Part shown: positions 24,483 to 34,638 of the stretch, in pieces
Position numbering within the stretch: the stretch's first letter is position 1
Layout: every line of letters starts with the position of its first letter
Source of the DNA: CAVPHV01 sp963821095
GTDB lineage: Bacteria > Actinomycetota > Acidimicrobiia > Spongiisociales > UBA5794
Assembly: GCA_963821095.1 (NCBI GenBank)
Contig: CAWGCJ010000019.1
Coordinates: 19,267 to 83,266, forward strand
Direction of reading: 5' to 3'
DNA length: 64,000 bases
Translations under genes and position numbers: made by a program
The notes under the pieces: generated by a model
Told to the model about the DNA's origin: nothing
The model's input: the letters and a program-made list of their open reading frames with translations, nothing else
Databases searched by the model: none

Positions 24483-24620
24483 ATTCTCGCGGTGCACCCG
24501 AACGGCACTGATGCGTGCGGGTCGATGTGCGCGCTCGGTAGTCGAGCTGGGCCCTGACGACGCTGGCTCGGATAGGCTAAGCCGGTCGAGGTCTCAGCCA
24601 TCTGATGACGGTCTGCGAGG

Positions 24621-24806
24621 ATGATGTCGTACGAACTTCCGCCCAAATGCTCCTTCTGTGGAAAGAGCGGTGCGCCCAAGTTGCGGGTGATCGCTGGACC
24701 GAACGATGTCGCCATATGCGAAGAGTGTGTCAGAGACGCAGCGAGGATGCTGGAGACCAAACCAAGCAGACGTCGCTTCAAACGTGCCGGCACCGATGGC
24801 AAGTGA
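24621..24806 (+). CDS. Stand-alone ClpX-type zinc finger protein
   Basis: A 61-residue protein that is almost only a ClpX zinc-binding domain: CSFCGK (C-x2-C) and CEECVR (C-x2-C) about 20 residues apart, with the LRVIAGPNDVAIC linker. In ClpX the domain dimerises and binds adaptors and substrates. A free copy could act as a ClpX adaptor or competitor, or be a toxin-region regulator; this is inference. GCGAGG directly precedes ATG 24621; ATG 24624 is equally possible. A basic tail (RRRFKRAGTDGK) follows. Confidence 0.72.
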   Translation: MMSYELPPKCSFCGKSGAPKLRVIAGPNDVAICEECVRDAARMLETKPSRRRFKRAGTDGK

Positions 24807-24914
24807 TCCGGTCGAGATCAGCGAATCGCGTTCGATGGTGAGCATTTCAGGCAGCGTCCGGGATGAGCACCGTACGCACGCATTGCACCTAGCATTCGTT
24901 GGGTGATGGCCTTC

Positions 24915-25300
24915 ATGAGTACATCGGACGTAAGGCTCGTTGGAGTCATCACTCTGCTCGCGGGTTTTAGCTCTCTGTTCGTCGTTGGCCGCAGACGTCC
25001 CCGTTGTCCATTGCAGCAGTCGGAGCTGTTGTTTCGACATGGGGCGTGATTCTGCTGTGGAGATCTGCTGTCACGGTCGTCGACGGTCCTGATGGTTTCA
25101 GATCGCTGTCAGACATGATGAGTTCAACGTTCGATTCTTGGCTGTGGGTCGTTGTATTCGGGGTAGTCAGCGGTCTCGTGTGGACCGGGGTGGTAGCGGC
25201 GCTTGCACGTCGTGTGCCGCCGTTGTGGACGTCGATTGCCATCTTCGGCGGGGCGTTCGCCGCCGCTATGTCCGCGGGGTTTCTCGATTCGTCTATCTAG
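24915..25300 (+). pseudogene. Small membrane protein, probably frameshifted
   Basis: From ATG 24915 one frame reads MSTSDVRLVGVITLLAGFSS and stops at 25049. A second frame, open to 25300, adds two or three more hydrophobic helices (AAVGAVVSTWGVILLWRSA, DSWLWVVVFGVVSGLVWTG, IAIFGGAFAAAMSAGFL). A shift near 24990-25005 would join them into a four-helix protein of about 128 residues. No family is recognised. If the second frame is a gene on its own, it starts at TTG 25004. Confidence 0.4.
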
Positions 25301-25487
25301 CCGCCGGGCCTACTGTGCCCATCTGCTGGGAGGTTCGGTGGTGGATCCGCACTCTGGTCCGCATTTGGTCCGCGAGACGATGAAGAACCGCCACAAATGA
25401 CGACAACCGTTGATCGCCGAAAACGTCTATTGCACAGAGCATTTCAGCGAATCAGTGCAATCGCCGATACCCCTCCGCTTTGATTTG

Positions 25488-25560
25488 TAACTATCCCCGA
25501 CTAAGCGGTGTGCTCACCGGGGAAAACCCAGGTCGCTCGTGAGCGAAACGGGCATAGTTA
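25488..25560 (+). ncRNA. Candidate structured RNA element (three-way junction)
   Basis: TAACTAT (25488-25494) pairs with ATAGTTA (25554-25560). Inside, CCCC...GGGG encloses a CGGTG-TGCT-CACC hairpin, AAAA follows, then CCC...GGG encloses CGCT-CGTG-AGCG. Nearly every base is used. It lies in the otherwise gene-free 25301-25819 gap, on whichever strand is transcribed. I do not match it to a known riboswitch class. The tRNA interpretation fails for lack of a T arm. Confidence 0.4.
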
Positions 25561-25819
25561 TCTGCTGTAGCAATCGATCCGTTCGGTCCACGACTCTCTT
25601 CTTCCTCTCGATCCATGGTCGCTGAGTACGGGCATCGACGAAGCGCCACGAGTTTCGCTATCTATGTCGGGACGGCGTCTGCAGGACTGCCTCGGAGTTG
25701 GCCGTTTTGGTCGGCGGATTCTGAAGGTTCCCGATCGAAGTGTGGTGCACCGAGGTCATGGAACTCGATCAGGCCCTTTGCGAATGTGCGGTGACCAAGT
25801 CGTCAACGCAGCTAGAGCG

Positions 25820-26590
25820 CTAGCGGCGCTCGACGCGGACATCGTCGAGTCCTGCGAAGAAGGGTCCTCGAGTGTCGACCTCGACGCAACGGAGTCGGAT
25901 GGTCTGACCTACCCACGGCGACAGGTCGACGCTCAACGCCGTTGGTTCCAATTGGACGGGATCGTCCTTCAATGTGCGGAATACGGTCGCCAGTATGTCA
26001 CCGTCGTCTATGGACAGGAGTGGTGCTTCTGGATCGACGAGGTCTATGCGGTATTGCTGGTTCACCTGTGAGGTAGTGAGGTCGTCGGAAACGATGATCC
26101 GGCTGCCGGCGATGGCGTAGCTGGGGGAGAACTCGGTTCTGTAGAAGACTGTGGCCCGGAGAAGAGAAGGATCGTCGACATCTATGTCTCGGTAGAGAAC
26201 CTGCACTCCCTCGCCGTTCCCGTCGGTCACGGCCGCGTACTGACCTTGCGGAGGTTCGAACACTTCAAAGACGTTGTAGGAGTACTTCCTGTCGTTGTCT
26301 GTAGGCGGCGCGAGACCATCCTGATACACGAACCACCCACCCCAGTAGCCTCCGGAGTATCCGAAGGTCTCGACTGTCCAACCCGTAAGGTCGCCGGTCT
26401 CGAAGTCGCCGTTGGCGAGGAGGTTGGGACGTTCTCCGCTGTCTCGCATCGCAAACCATGCGAGGCCGGTCACGATCGCCACCGCCAATACTGCCATGGC
26501 GATGATAAAGACGCCGCGCCGCTTGGTCGGTCCGCTACTCGCGGATTCGGCCAGTTCTGAATTCAGTTGGGGTGCCGTCTCTGTACTCAT
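25820..26590 (-). CDS. Membrane-anchored protein with a carbohydrate-binding-like domain
   Basis: A 256-residue protein. After a short cytoplasmic start it has one membrane helix (GVFIIAMAVLAVAIVTGLAW, residues about 28-47). The outer part opens with NLLANGDFETGDLTGWTVE, the usual start of CBM-like jelly-roll domains (often found in exported binding proteins), and ends RGPFFAGLDDVRVERR. ATG 26590 has AAGGGAA upstream. It is followed 52 bases away by the SARP gene on the same strand, whose transcript may include it. Ligand unknown. Confidence 0.7.
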   Translation of the reverse strand: MSTETAPQLNSELAESASSGPTKRRGVFIIAMAVLAVAIVTGLAWFAMRDSGERPNLLANGDFETGDLTGWTVETFGYSGGYWGGWFVYQDGLAPPTDNDRKYSYNVFEVFEPPQGQYAAVTDGNGEGVQVLYRDIDVDDPSLLRATVFYRTEFSPSYAIAGSRIIVSDDLTTSQVNQQYRIDLVDPEAPLLSIDDGDILATVFRTLKDDPVQLEPTALSVDLSPWVGQTIRLRCVEVDTRGPFFAGLDDVRVERR

Positions 26591-26641
26591 GGCCAATTCC
26601 CTTCTCCGGCGGGCGACTATCGAGAGCGTGCGCCAGACCTG

Positions 26642-29518
26642 TCAACGATCGCTCACTGATTGCTCAACACCGGTATCGGCCTGTTGGGGCGATGCCACGA
26701 CTTTGCCGAGTTCGTGTGCCTCGGCGACTGATTCCTCCAGACTCATGGCCTTGCCGTCGGCCCACGCCCGTGCGATCTCCGTCGGGCTCAGTACATCGGC
26801 GGCTGCCGATCTGGCGTCATCGAACTCGAGAGATTCGACCACCATGCCGCCCCCGCCTTCGCGGCGCAGCGAATCTGTAGCGCCGGCCAAACGGACGGCC
26901 GCTTTGGGGGAGACGGGCACCCCGAAGGTTGCCACAAGATCGAGCATCCACACCACCATGTGGATGTTCTGTGCCTCGAGGGCTTCATCGATGCCACCTA
27001 GCGCGATCTCCATAGCCCCCGGTAGATCACCGAGCAGAAATGTCATGGCCGCGAGTCCGACGAGTTGTGTAAGCGCCAGCGCCTGATCCCCGGACTCGCG
27101 CGCTAGCTCGAGGCATTCCAGCCAAAGCTGGCGGGCAGCCGCATATTCGTGCTTCCGATAGAGCACGCTTGCCCGAGCCATCAGGAGTAGGCCGGCGTTT
27201 TTCTGCGACCCGACTTCCGCGTAGATCGCCGAGGCCTCCCTCGCGAGCTGTTCCCCCGCATCCACATCCTTTTTCCAGAGAGCGGTGAGGCTCATGTTGC
27301 ACAATGTGTCCGCTTCGTTGGATCGGTCGCCTGCTTCTCTGTGGATAGCGAGAGCCTCTCCGTAGTAGGCAAGAGCACCGTCATAGTCAGCCTGCCAGTA
27401 GGCAAGACCGGCTGCCGCGGCCAGCCCTTCTGCTCTCGGCGATGCGGTGGCCCCCGGATGTGCCAACAGCTGGTCCAACCACTCCCGGCCCTCAACGAGC
27501 TGATCCGAGCTCTGCCAGAACCGCCAGATGCTGGCGGCCAGGCCCAGGCCCAGATCGGGATCTCCGGCCTCGAGGAAGAAGGCAACCGCCCTACGGATGT
27601 TCCCCACTTCTGGAGCAAGCGTTTTGGCAGAGACTCCACCCGGATCGCTGGTGAGCTGTGGTTCCACATGCTCAGCGAGCCGCAGGAAATAGTGAGCGTG
27701 GAGCTCTGCTACCTGCCGGCCGTCGCCGGTTTCGGCCAGCTGTTCAACAGCGAACTCGCGGATCATCTCGAGCATCGCATACCGAGCCGGTCCGACATGA
27801 ACCGGCCGGTACAGAAGGCTCTTGTCGAGAAGCGAGCTGACCCGATGCAGAGTCTCTGACTCGGCGAGGCCGGTCACGGCCCCGGCAGCCTCCAGCGTGA
27901 ACCCGTCCAGCAACACCCCGAGGCGGCAGAAGGTCTCCTGCTCTCCCGGCGAAAGGAGTTCGTAGCTCCAGGCGATGCAATCGCGCATTGTGCGATGACG
28001 GCTCGCGGAATCGGTCGGGCCCTCGGTGAGGACTGAGAGCCGCCGTTCGAGCCTCTCGACCAGCTCCCGTGGGGTCAGCGCCTTTATCCGGGCCGCAGCC
28101 AGCTCAATTGCGAGCGGAAGTCCCTCGAGGCGAATAGTCATTTGCCCGATCGCATCGGCGTTGTCCGGAGTTAGCTGGAAGTCGGGGTCGGTTGATTGGG
28201 CACGGGTCACGAACAGGTGCACTGAGTCGCAGGCACCAAGCTCCTCGAGATTCGACTCGTCCTGCAATCGAGGAAGCTCGAGGGGTGGCACCGCGTATTC
28301 TTGCTCTCCGGATAATCCAAGCGAAGATCGGCTGGTCACGAGGATCGTGAGGTCCGGCGCGGTATCGAGCAACCCGCCGACTTGGGGTGCGGCCCCGAGG
28401 ATATGCTCGAAGTTGTCGACAACGAGTAGCACGCGACGTTTGCGAAGGTAGGTCTGGATCCCAACCAGCGCCGGTTCGTCCTTGACCTCTCCCAATCCCA
28501 GCGCCCGGGCCACGGCAGCGTCCAAGTGTTTGGGATCGCTGACTGCTGCCAACGGCACGAAGAAGGTTCCGTGCGGGTACTCGCTCCCGGCCCCTGCAGC
28601 CAGGCGGAGGGCCAGACGGGTCTTGCCGGATCCGGGAGCCCCGGTCAATGTCAGCAGACGAGAGCGGCGCAACAGCACTGCCGCCTGCGCCAATTCCCGC
28701 TCTCGGCCGACGAAGCTGGTGCGTTGTAGCGGGAGTTCGCTTGGAATGGTGTCGGTCTCCGGGCGAGGGGCCTGCTCCAACTCCGGGTCCTGGGAGAGGA
28801 TCTGTTGTTCGAGGCGACGCAGGGCGGGTCCTGGTTCGATCCCGAGTTCGCCGGCCAGATTTGATCGTGCGGTCTGGTAGACCCGGAGTGCCTCCGCTTG
28901 CCGGCCGCACCGATACAGCGCCAGCATGAGCTGTTCCCACAAGATCTCGCGCAACGGGTATTGGGCTACAAGGTCGCCAAGTTCCTCGACGACCTCATCG
29001 TGTCGGCCAAGCTCGAGGTCCGCCCACAGGCGTTGCTCGATGGTGGCCAGCCGAAGGTCTTCGAGCCGTGTTGCTTCAGCGCGAGCGTATGCCTCCTCGG
29101 CAACGTCTGTCAGTGCAGCCCCCCTCCAGGCGCTCAGGGCTTCTTGCAGCAATGTGGCGGCTGTCGCAGGGTCATCCCGAGCTAGGGCGCCGCGACCGTC
29201 GGCCGCTACGCGCTCGAATCGTATCGCATCAAACTCATCCGGGGCAACGGTGAGTCGGTATCCCTGTCCTTCGTGCTGCAGCCTGGTGTGGTCGGCATCG
29301 ATGACCTTGCGGAGCCGGGAGATGTACACGTGCAGTGTGTGCCGAGCGGTGTCGGGAGGTTCACCCCGCCATAGATCCTCGATCAGCCGGTCGGTGGCCA
29401 CCACCTCGTTGGCGGAGATCAGGAGCCGCGCAAGCAGAGCCCGCTGTTGAGGGGAGCCCAACGCAACGGGTTCACCGTTATCGACGGCCTCGAGTTGTCC
29501 GAGGATCCTGAAATCCAC
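26642..29518 (-). CDS. SARP/AfsR-type regulator with NB-ARC ATPase and TPR repeats
   Basis: A 958-residue regulator. Order: an OmpR-like winged helix (FRILGQLEAVDNGEPVALGS to HVYISRLRKVID, 1-95), the BTAD domain (about 98-245), an NB-ARC/AAA domain with P-loop LTGAPGSGKTRLALRLA and VLLVVDNFEH, then TPR-like helices (about 640-900). AfsR-like proteins activate secondary metabolism and other operons on signals sensed by the C-terminal part. GTG 29518 is preferred because GGGAG lies five bases upstream; GTG 29524 is too close. No biosynthetic cluster is beside it. It diverges from the SnoaL-like remnant. Confidence 0.9.
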   Translation of the reverse strand: MDFRILGQLEAVDNGEPVALGSPQQRALLARLLISANEVVATDRLIEDLWRGEPPDTARHTLHVYISRLRKVIDADHTRLQHEGQGYRLTVAPDEFDAIRFERVAADGRGALARDDPATAATLLQEALSAWRGAALTDVAEEAYARAEATRLEDLRLATIEQRLWADLELGRHDEVVEELGDLVAQYPLREILWEQLMLALYRCGRQAEALRVYQTARSNLAGELGIEPGPALRRLEQQILSQDPELEQAPRPETDTIPSELPLQRTSFVGRERELAQAAVLLRRSRLLTLTGAPGSGKTRLALRLAAGAGSEYPHGTFFVPLAAVSDPKHLDAAVARALGLGEVKDEPALVGIQTYLRKRRVLLVVDNFEHILGAAPQVGGLLDTAPDLTILVTSRSSLGLSGEQEYAVPPLELPRLQDESNLEELGACDSVHLFVTRAQSTDPDFQLTPDNADAIGQMTIRLEGLPLAIELAAARIKALTPRELVERLERRLSVLTEGPTDSASRHRTMRDCIAWSYELLSPGEQETFCRLGVLLDGFTLEAAGAVTGLAESETLHRVSSLLDKSLLYRPVHVGPARYAMLEMIREFAVEQLAETGDGRQVAELHAHYFLRLAEHVEPQLTSDPGGVSAKTLAPEVGNIRRAVAFFLEAGDPDLGLGLAASIWRFWQSSDQLVEGREWLDQLLAHPGATASPRAEGLAAAAGLAYWQADYDGALAYYGEALAIHREAGDRSNEADTLCNMSLTALWKKDVDAGEQLAREASAIYAEVGSQKNAGLLLMARASVLYRKHEYAAARQLWLECLELARESGDQALALTQLVGLAAMTFLLGDLPGAMEIALGGIDEALEAQNIHMVVWMLDLVATFGVPVSPKAAVRLAGATDSLRREGGGGMVVESLEFDDARSAAADVLSPTEIARAWADGKAMSLEESVAEAHELGKVVASPQQADTGVEQSVSDR

Positions 29519-29615
29519 TGGCACTCCCTGCCAAGGAGCCTATCGGTTGGTGAGCATGTTGTGAGCGATTGTTGAGCAAGCCGACCGAGGATCGGGGAGA
29601 AGACTTGGAGGGCGG

Positions 29616-30029
29616 ATGTCAACTAGATCGGGATCAAGTATCACGAAGCGAGTGCGTCGGATCCTTCTTGGGGACACGCTACCGACGGTCGATGCTCTGG
29701 ACGATGAAGTTGTGCTACACGTGCCCGGGGGAACGGGCCTGTCGGGCCAATACCAGGGTGCAGATGCAGTTCTCGGGTTCTGTGCACACTTGGACCGGCT
29801 GACGGCGGGCACGATGCGGTTCGTTCCGACCCGGGAACTTGACGAAGCCGATAGCAGGGTCGTTTTTGAAGGCCGCATGAGCGGGAGTATCCGTCACGGG
29901 CAAGTAGACACCAGGGCTACCCACGTCTTCATGCTACGGGCGGGTCGAATTCGCGAGATATGGCTCCTCTACGAAGATCAGGGTCGGACATGTTCAAGAC
30001 CATCGGCGTTGGTCCCGGGCAGGATGTGA
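29616..30029 (+). pseudogene. SnoaL/NTF2-like protein, C-terminus replaced
   Basis: A 137-residue frame after GGAGGGCGG. The first 115 residues match an NTF2-like fold (TLPTVDALDDEVVLHVPGGTGLSGQYQGADAV, of which HVPGGTGLSGQYQG is characteristic; then RATHVFMLRAGRIREIW). The fold should continue, but from about 29975 the frame reads into another gene and ends RTCSRPSALVPGRM. This marks the left side of an apparent deletion joint. It might still fold but lacks its last strand. Confidence 0.6.
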
Positions 30030-30631
30030 CCAAGATGGACGCGGCCACCCAGAAAGGCCTGGCCCGGGCGGCCGAGGATGGCTGGCAGATGCTCCTCGAG
30101 ATTGGTGCTGCCGGCGGCTTCGGCAGGATCGTCAACGGGTTTGCCTATCCGCCCCCCACGATGGGCAGCGCCGGCTATTTCAACGACTTCACCACCATGG
30201 GTGCCATCCAGTGCATGGAGGGCCTCATCTCCAACGACCCCAGTGATGCTGTGTACATGAACACCCATGTCGACACCGACGGCGACAAACTCGATGGGGC
30301 GAACAACTACACGATCCATTTTGAAGCGGGCGCGCTACCCCCGGTCAAGAAGAGCGGTTTCTGGTCGCTCTCCATGTACGACATGACCAACAATTTCACT
30401 GCCAATCCCATCAATCGGTATGCCATCGGCAGCAACCAGCAGAACTACAAAATGGCAGACGACGGCAGCCTGACGCTGTATATGCAGCACGAATCACCCG
30501 GCAAGGAGAAGGAAGTCAACTGGCTGCCGACACCCAAGGGCAAATGGTGGATCGTGATGCGGATCTATGTCCCCGGTCAGCCTCTCGTCGACCAGACCTG
30601 GGAGATGCCCGGCATGGTGAAAGCGAAATAG
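29960..30631 (+). pseudogene. DUF1214 domain fragment (N-terminal DUF1254 part lost)
   Basis: From about residue 11 (MFKTIGVGPGQD, then AYPPPTMGSAGYFNDF) the frame matches the C-terminal half of DUF1254/DUF1214 proteins, ending WTLPTPKGKWW-like text, seen here as WLPTPKGKWWIVMRIY and GQPLVDQTWEMPG. Whole proteins run about 450 residues; the DUF1254 half is absent. The joint lies inside the SnoaL-like gene, so a deletion is likely. The remaining 214 residues could form a DUF1214 domain if translated from 29960 or 29990, without a clear ribosome site. Confidence 0.65.
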
Positions 30632-30780
30632 GTCAGGGAGTTGACCGGCCCGCACACCGGGTCTGCGCCGGTCATACGTTCGCTGAGCACTTGACTCCAG
30701 TCCGTGCCGTCGTCGCCTCGGTGAACCGATACGGCAACACAACCAAGAACCACCACAAGCAGAGAGTGAGTTGAGTGAAC

Positions 30781-31446
30781 ATGGGAGAAGCAATCGGTGC
30801 CATCCTCGGCCAGGCGGTTGGGGTGGCGATCAGTCCGGTCCCGATCATCGCCGTCATCCTGATGCTCTTTTCGAAGGCGGCCAAGAAGAACAGCCTCGCC
30901 TTCCTCGCCGGTTGGCTCATCGGCCTCCTCGGTGCCGGCATGATCGTGCTCGCCTTGGGTGTCTCGTCGTCCGATGGTGCTCCGTCGACCGCCAGTGGGT
31001 GGATCAAGATTGCCATCGGCGCGCTGTTCCTCGTGCTCGGGGTGAAGCAATGGCTGAGCCGACCGAAGAAGGGGGAGCAGGCTACGACTCCCGGATGGAT
31101 GGCATCGATCGATGACTTCACGGTCGACAAGGCGTTCGGTGTCGGCGTGCTGCTATCGGCAGTGAACCCGAAGAACCTCGGGTTGACCATCGCTGCGGCC
31201 GCGACCATTGGCGGCGCTGGGCTGAGCACGGGCGATGAGATCATCGTGATGGTCGTCTTCGTGCTGATCGCCTCGCTGACCGTGGCCGCCCCGGTGATCC
31301 TCAACCTGATCCTCGGATCGAAGGCCCAACACGGCCTCACCGAGATGAAGGATTGGCTCATCGACAACAACGCCACCGTGATGTCGGTGCTGTTCGTCGT
31401 CCTCGGCGCCAAGGTCCTGGGCGCCGGCATCTCGATCGTGGCCTGA
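30781..31446 (+). CDS. GAP-family integral membrane protein
   Basis: A 221-residue membrane protein with six hydrophobic helices of the LysE-like GAP/Sap type (in mycobacteria Sap assists glycolipid export). Seen: SPVPIIAVILMLFSKAAKKNSLAFLAGW with the PVPIIA turn and K(A/K)KNSL loop, AVNPKNLGLTIAAA, and VMSVLFVVLGAKVLGAG. The family role here is unknown. ATG 30781 was chosen; GTG 30775 adds two residues. The gap upstream (30632-30780) contains a GGTCA/TGACC hairpin after the DUF1214 stop. Confidence 0.85.
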   Translation: MGEAIGAILGQAVGVAISPVPIIAVILMLFSKAAKKNSLAFLAGWLIGLLGAGMIVLALGVSSSDGAPSTASGWIKIAIGALFLVLGVKQWLSRPKKGEQATTPGWMASIDDFTVDKAFGVGVLLSAVNPKNLGLTIAAAATIGGAGLSTGDEIIVMVVFVLIASLTVAAPVILNLILGSKAQHGLTEMKDWLIDNNATVMSVLFVVLGAKVLGAGISIVA

Positions 31447-31700
31447 TCCCTGTCGGGCGGCGATGTCAGCTACCCGGCTAACCCTCCGTCGTGTCCTCTG
31501 CAGCAGCGGTTGCCGACGCGACGCAGTCGGTGAGGCTCCAAGCCTGCGCAGCGAGATCGACGCCGCGCCCACTCGGATGGGCGTGGTTGTCATCGGACGG
31601 CGGTGTCCTCTCGGTCTGTTGCGTCGCTTTCCGGCAGGGACCTGCCCAGATCGGGTGTGTGCGAGGGAGTCGCGAATTCGCGCGACGGTAGGCTTTCGGC

Positions 31701-34371
31701 ATGCCGATTGTGAGATCAAAGCTCCGTCAGCCGAACATAGCTGCCACGCAGATCAGCCGCAGTCGGCTGATTCGCCAACTCGACGACGGCATGGCTCGGC
31801 GTATCTCGCTGATCTGCGGACCGGCGGGCTTCGGCAAGACGTGGTTGGTCGCAGATTGGATGGGATTCCACCCTGATGTTGCTCAGGTGTGGCTGTCGGT
31901 CGACGTGCGCGACAACGATGCGGGGCGCCTGTGGGGTCACCTGCGCGCGGGTGTGCACGACACACTCGACGAAGCCGTAGGGCAGGAGTCCGCGATCCAC
32001 CGCGAAGTCTCGGACATCGAGGGCGTCGTCGACGATGTGCTCGCAACGTTGGAACAGGCGGGCGAGAAAACCCTGATCGTCCTCGACGATGTTCACCTGA
32101 TCGAGGATGCAGACACGGCTGCGTCGCTGGAACGGCTGATCGCTGAGGTACCGGACACCGTCCACATCGTGTTGCTCGGACGGCACGATCCGAGCATTCG
32201 CCTTGGCCGCCTGCGCATTGCCGGCGAGGTCAGCGAGGTGCGGATTGACGATCTGCGATTGACGTTGGATGAGGCGTCACGCTTGGCCGCGTCCACGCTG
32301 CAATGCCCGGTCTCAGAGGGCGTGCTGTCTGCCTTCACAGGGAGGATCGGCGGATGGATGGCCGGATTCCGGCTGGCGCTGGCCATAGCGGCCGACGCGG
32401 ACGACCCCGAGGTATTCCTCTCGAGGTTCAGCGGCGACCGAACAGAAGTACTCGAGCTGCTGAGGGAACAAGTGGTGGCCGGCATCCGGCTGGAGATTTG
32501 GCGCTTTCTGCTCGAGACGTCGATCCTGGACCGTCTGCACGCAGAGACATGCAATGCCATCACGGGTCGCAGCGACGGCGCGGCGATCCTCGAAGAGCTC
32601 GCTCGTGACGGGCTGTTCGTCGTGCGGACCGGAGATGGCGGCGAGTGGTATCAGTGCCATCAACTCTTCCGCGAATTGCTCGAAATAGAACTGCGGCGGA
32701 CGCGAGCGAACGACATCCCGACGATGCAGCGGCGGGCAGCACACTGGTACGCCGACCACGGCTACTCAACCGAGGCGATCAACCTTGCCACAGCCGCTGG
32801 TGAACTCGATCTTGCCGTTGATTGGCTCGTAGCGGCGAGTCGAGACCTCGAACGCTTCGGCCAGTTCAGGACCATCGTGACCCTTGCACGCGCAATCGAC
32901 GAGGAGCTCGACGAACCGTCGCTTCGGATCGCTGCCTTGGTGACCCATGCGATGTTTCTTCTCGGCAAGTCTGATCTCGGATCGCTGGACGATGCGTTGG
33001 CGCGGGTCCTCGATCTCGCCCGGAAGACCGACGCATCGGGCGGCGATCAGGGATGGGACTGGCCCGGGTTTCCGCTCCCGTTCGACGGTCGGGAAGACTT
33101 CATAGCGATCTTCGCCTGCACGCTGGCTCGCCGATCCGGCGATCCCGAGGGCGTCGTTGCGTTCACAGAGCTGACGCCGACCACCTACGGCATTCTCGAC
33201 TTCTCGGTCGCCGAGGGACTGATCTGGCTCGATCGCTTCACCGAGGCGGAACCGCTGATGATGAGATACACAGATTTCCAGTTGTCCCACGCTACCCCCG
33301 AGGTTGCCAGCATCAAGGGCCTCGGCCTGTCGGCACTGGCCGCTCTGGGCGAGGGCCGCCTTCAGGAAGCCGATCTCTACTCCAGCCCGCGCGCTCGACC
33401 TCAACCGTGGCCTGGCGGGAGGACCGTCCGTGCACTCAACGTATGCCTTTCTGGCTCGAGCCTGGCTCAGATGGGAGCGAGGCGACTCGGCCCAAGGGCT
33501 ACCCGAAGCCGAGACGGCGATCGAACTTGCTGATCGACTCGACGAAGTCGCGACCCACGTATCGACTCGGATCGCCAGAAGCCGCCTGCGGTGGACGCTC
33601 GGGGACCGCTCCGGCGCGGACGACGATCTGGCCGAGGCGTTCGTGATGCCGTCGGGCAAGACGGTCACCGGCCATTTCGCGCAACGGATCCGATACGAAC
33701 AAGCGAGACAGGCAGCGCTGGCCGGCGCCCTCGATGCCGCTGAGGCTGCCATCCCCGACTGGCGCCAACGGCTCGCAACCCGCGAAGTGGGAATCCGGGA
33801 AAACCTCCTGTTGGGCAGACTGCTCATCGCCTCGGGCGAAGACGCGACCGTCCTCCTGGAGCCAGACCCGACGCGGCCGGTGGTGAGCATGCGGAACCGG
33901 ATACAACTCGGAATCCTCACCGCCCTGTCGGCTGCCGAGCGGCGCGACGATGAGCAGGCGCTCGACGCGCTGGCCGGAGCAATGCGGCTCGCACTGGTAT
34001 CTGGACACCGCCAGCGATTCCTCGATGAGCGACCGGCGCTGGGAGCACACCTTGACAATGCCGCCGCCCGTACCGGCTTCGACCTCCGACCTCCGACACC
34101 CGGCGACGTGCGTGGAATCGATCGCGATCCGAGTCGCTCCATTGCCCTCGAACCCCTCGACCTCACCGAACCGCTGACCGAACGTGAACTCGACGTGCTA
34201 TGCCTGCTCCCCAGCCATCGCTCATACCAGGAGATCGGCGACGAACTCGGGATCGGCAAGAGCACCGTCAAATTCCACATCATGGCGATCTACCGGAAAC
34301 TCGACGCGGATGGGCGTGCCGATGCGGTACATATCGCACAACGTGGGGGATTAGTGCCAACCGATCGATAG
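31701..34371 (+). pseudogene. MalT-like ATP-dependent LuxR-family regulator with one frameshift
   Basis: Two frames form one large regulator of about 889 residues, the size of MalT. The first (31701-33533) has Walker A ICGPAGFGKTWLVADW, Walker B TLIVLDDVH, and the winged-helix segment up to TPR repeats. From about 33375-33392 the second frame continues the TPR repeats (ARALDLNRGLAGG) to the LuxR helix-turn-helix near the end (LTERELDVLCLL, GIGKSTVKFHIMAIYRKLDA). MalT senses maltotriose; the neighbouring amylase-pullulanase makes it a plausible local regulator, which is inference. A one-base error or true decay would both explain the break. Confidence 0.82.
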
Positions 34372-34595
34372 CCGCGTAAGCGTGCCGACGGTCCCTGCTC
34401 GCCGCCCCCTTTCCGTGAAGGAACCGGCGAGGCCGACCCGGTCACCCTGAAGGAGCAGGATATGCCCACTGCGAGGGTGTGCATCGGGTGGTGCTGCCGA
34501 GCGAGTCCGATCGACCACGTGACAGAGCCGGGCCCACGGCCGCAATTCCCGCGCCCGGGGGCGGAGACCGCCGCTCCCAAAGCGGCGCCCGCCTA

Positions 34596-34620
34596 CCTCC
34601 CCCGGGCAATCCGGGGGAGG
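34596..34620. terminator. Hairpin after the pullulanase gene
   Basis: CCTCCCCCGG and its complement form a perfect 10-bp stem around GCAAT, 18 bases past the stop codon at 34639. No T-tract follows, so it may protect the 3' end rather than terminate by itself. The remaining gap 34372-34595 is GC-rich and shows no gene. Confidence 0.5.
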
Positions 34621-34638
34621 GCACTCCTTGCGGGAGGT

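Noticed and set aside
25488..25560. tRNA or integron attC site
   Set aside because: No T arm for a tRNA; the 3' core does not fit the GTTRRRY form and there is no integron integrase.
25664..26071. 135-residue plus-strand frame
   Set aside because: Largely opposite the membrane-anchored binding-like protein, with no ribosome site and no domain.
32766..34283. 505-residue minus-strand frame
   Set aside because: Opposite the MalT-like regulator; Arg/Ser-rich shadow.
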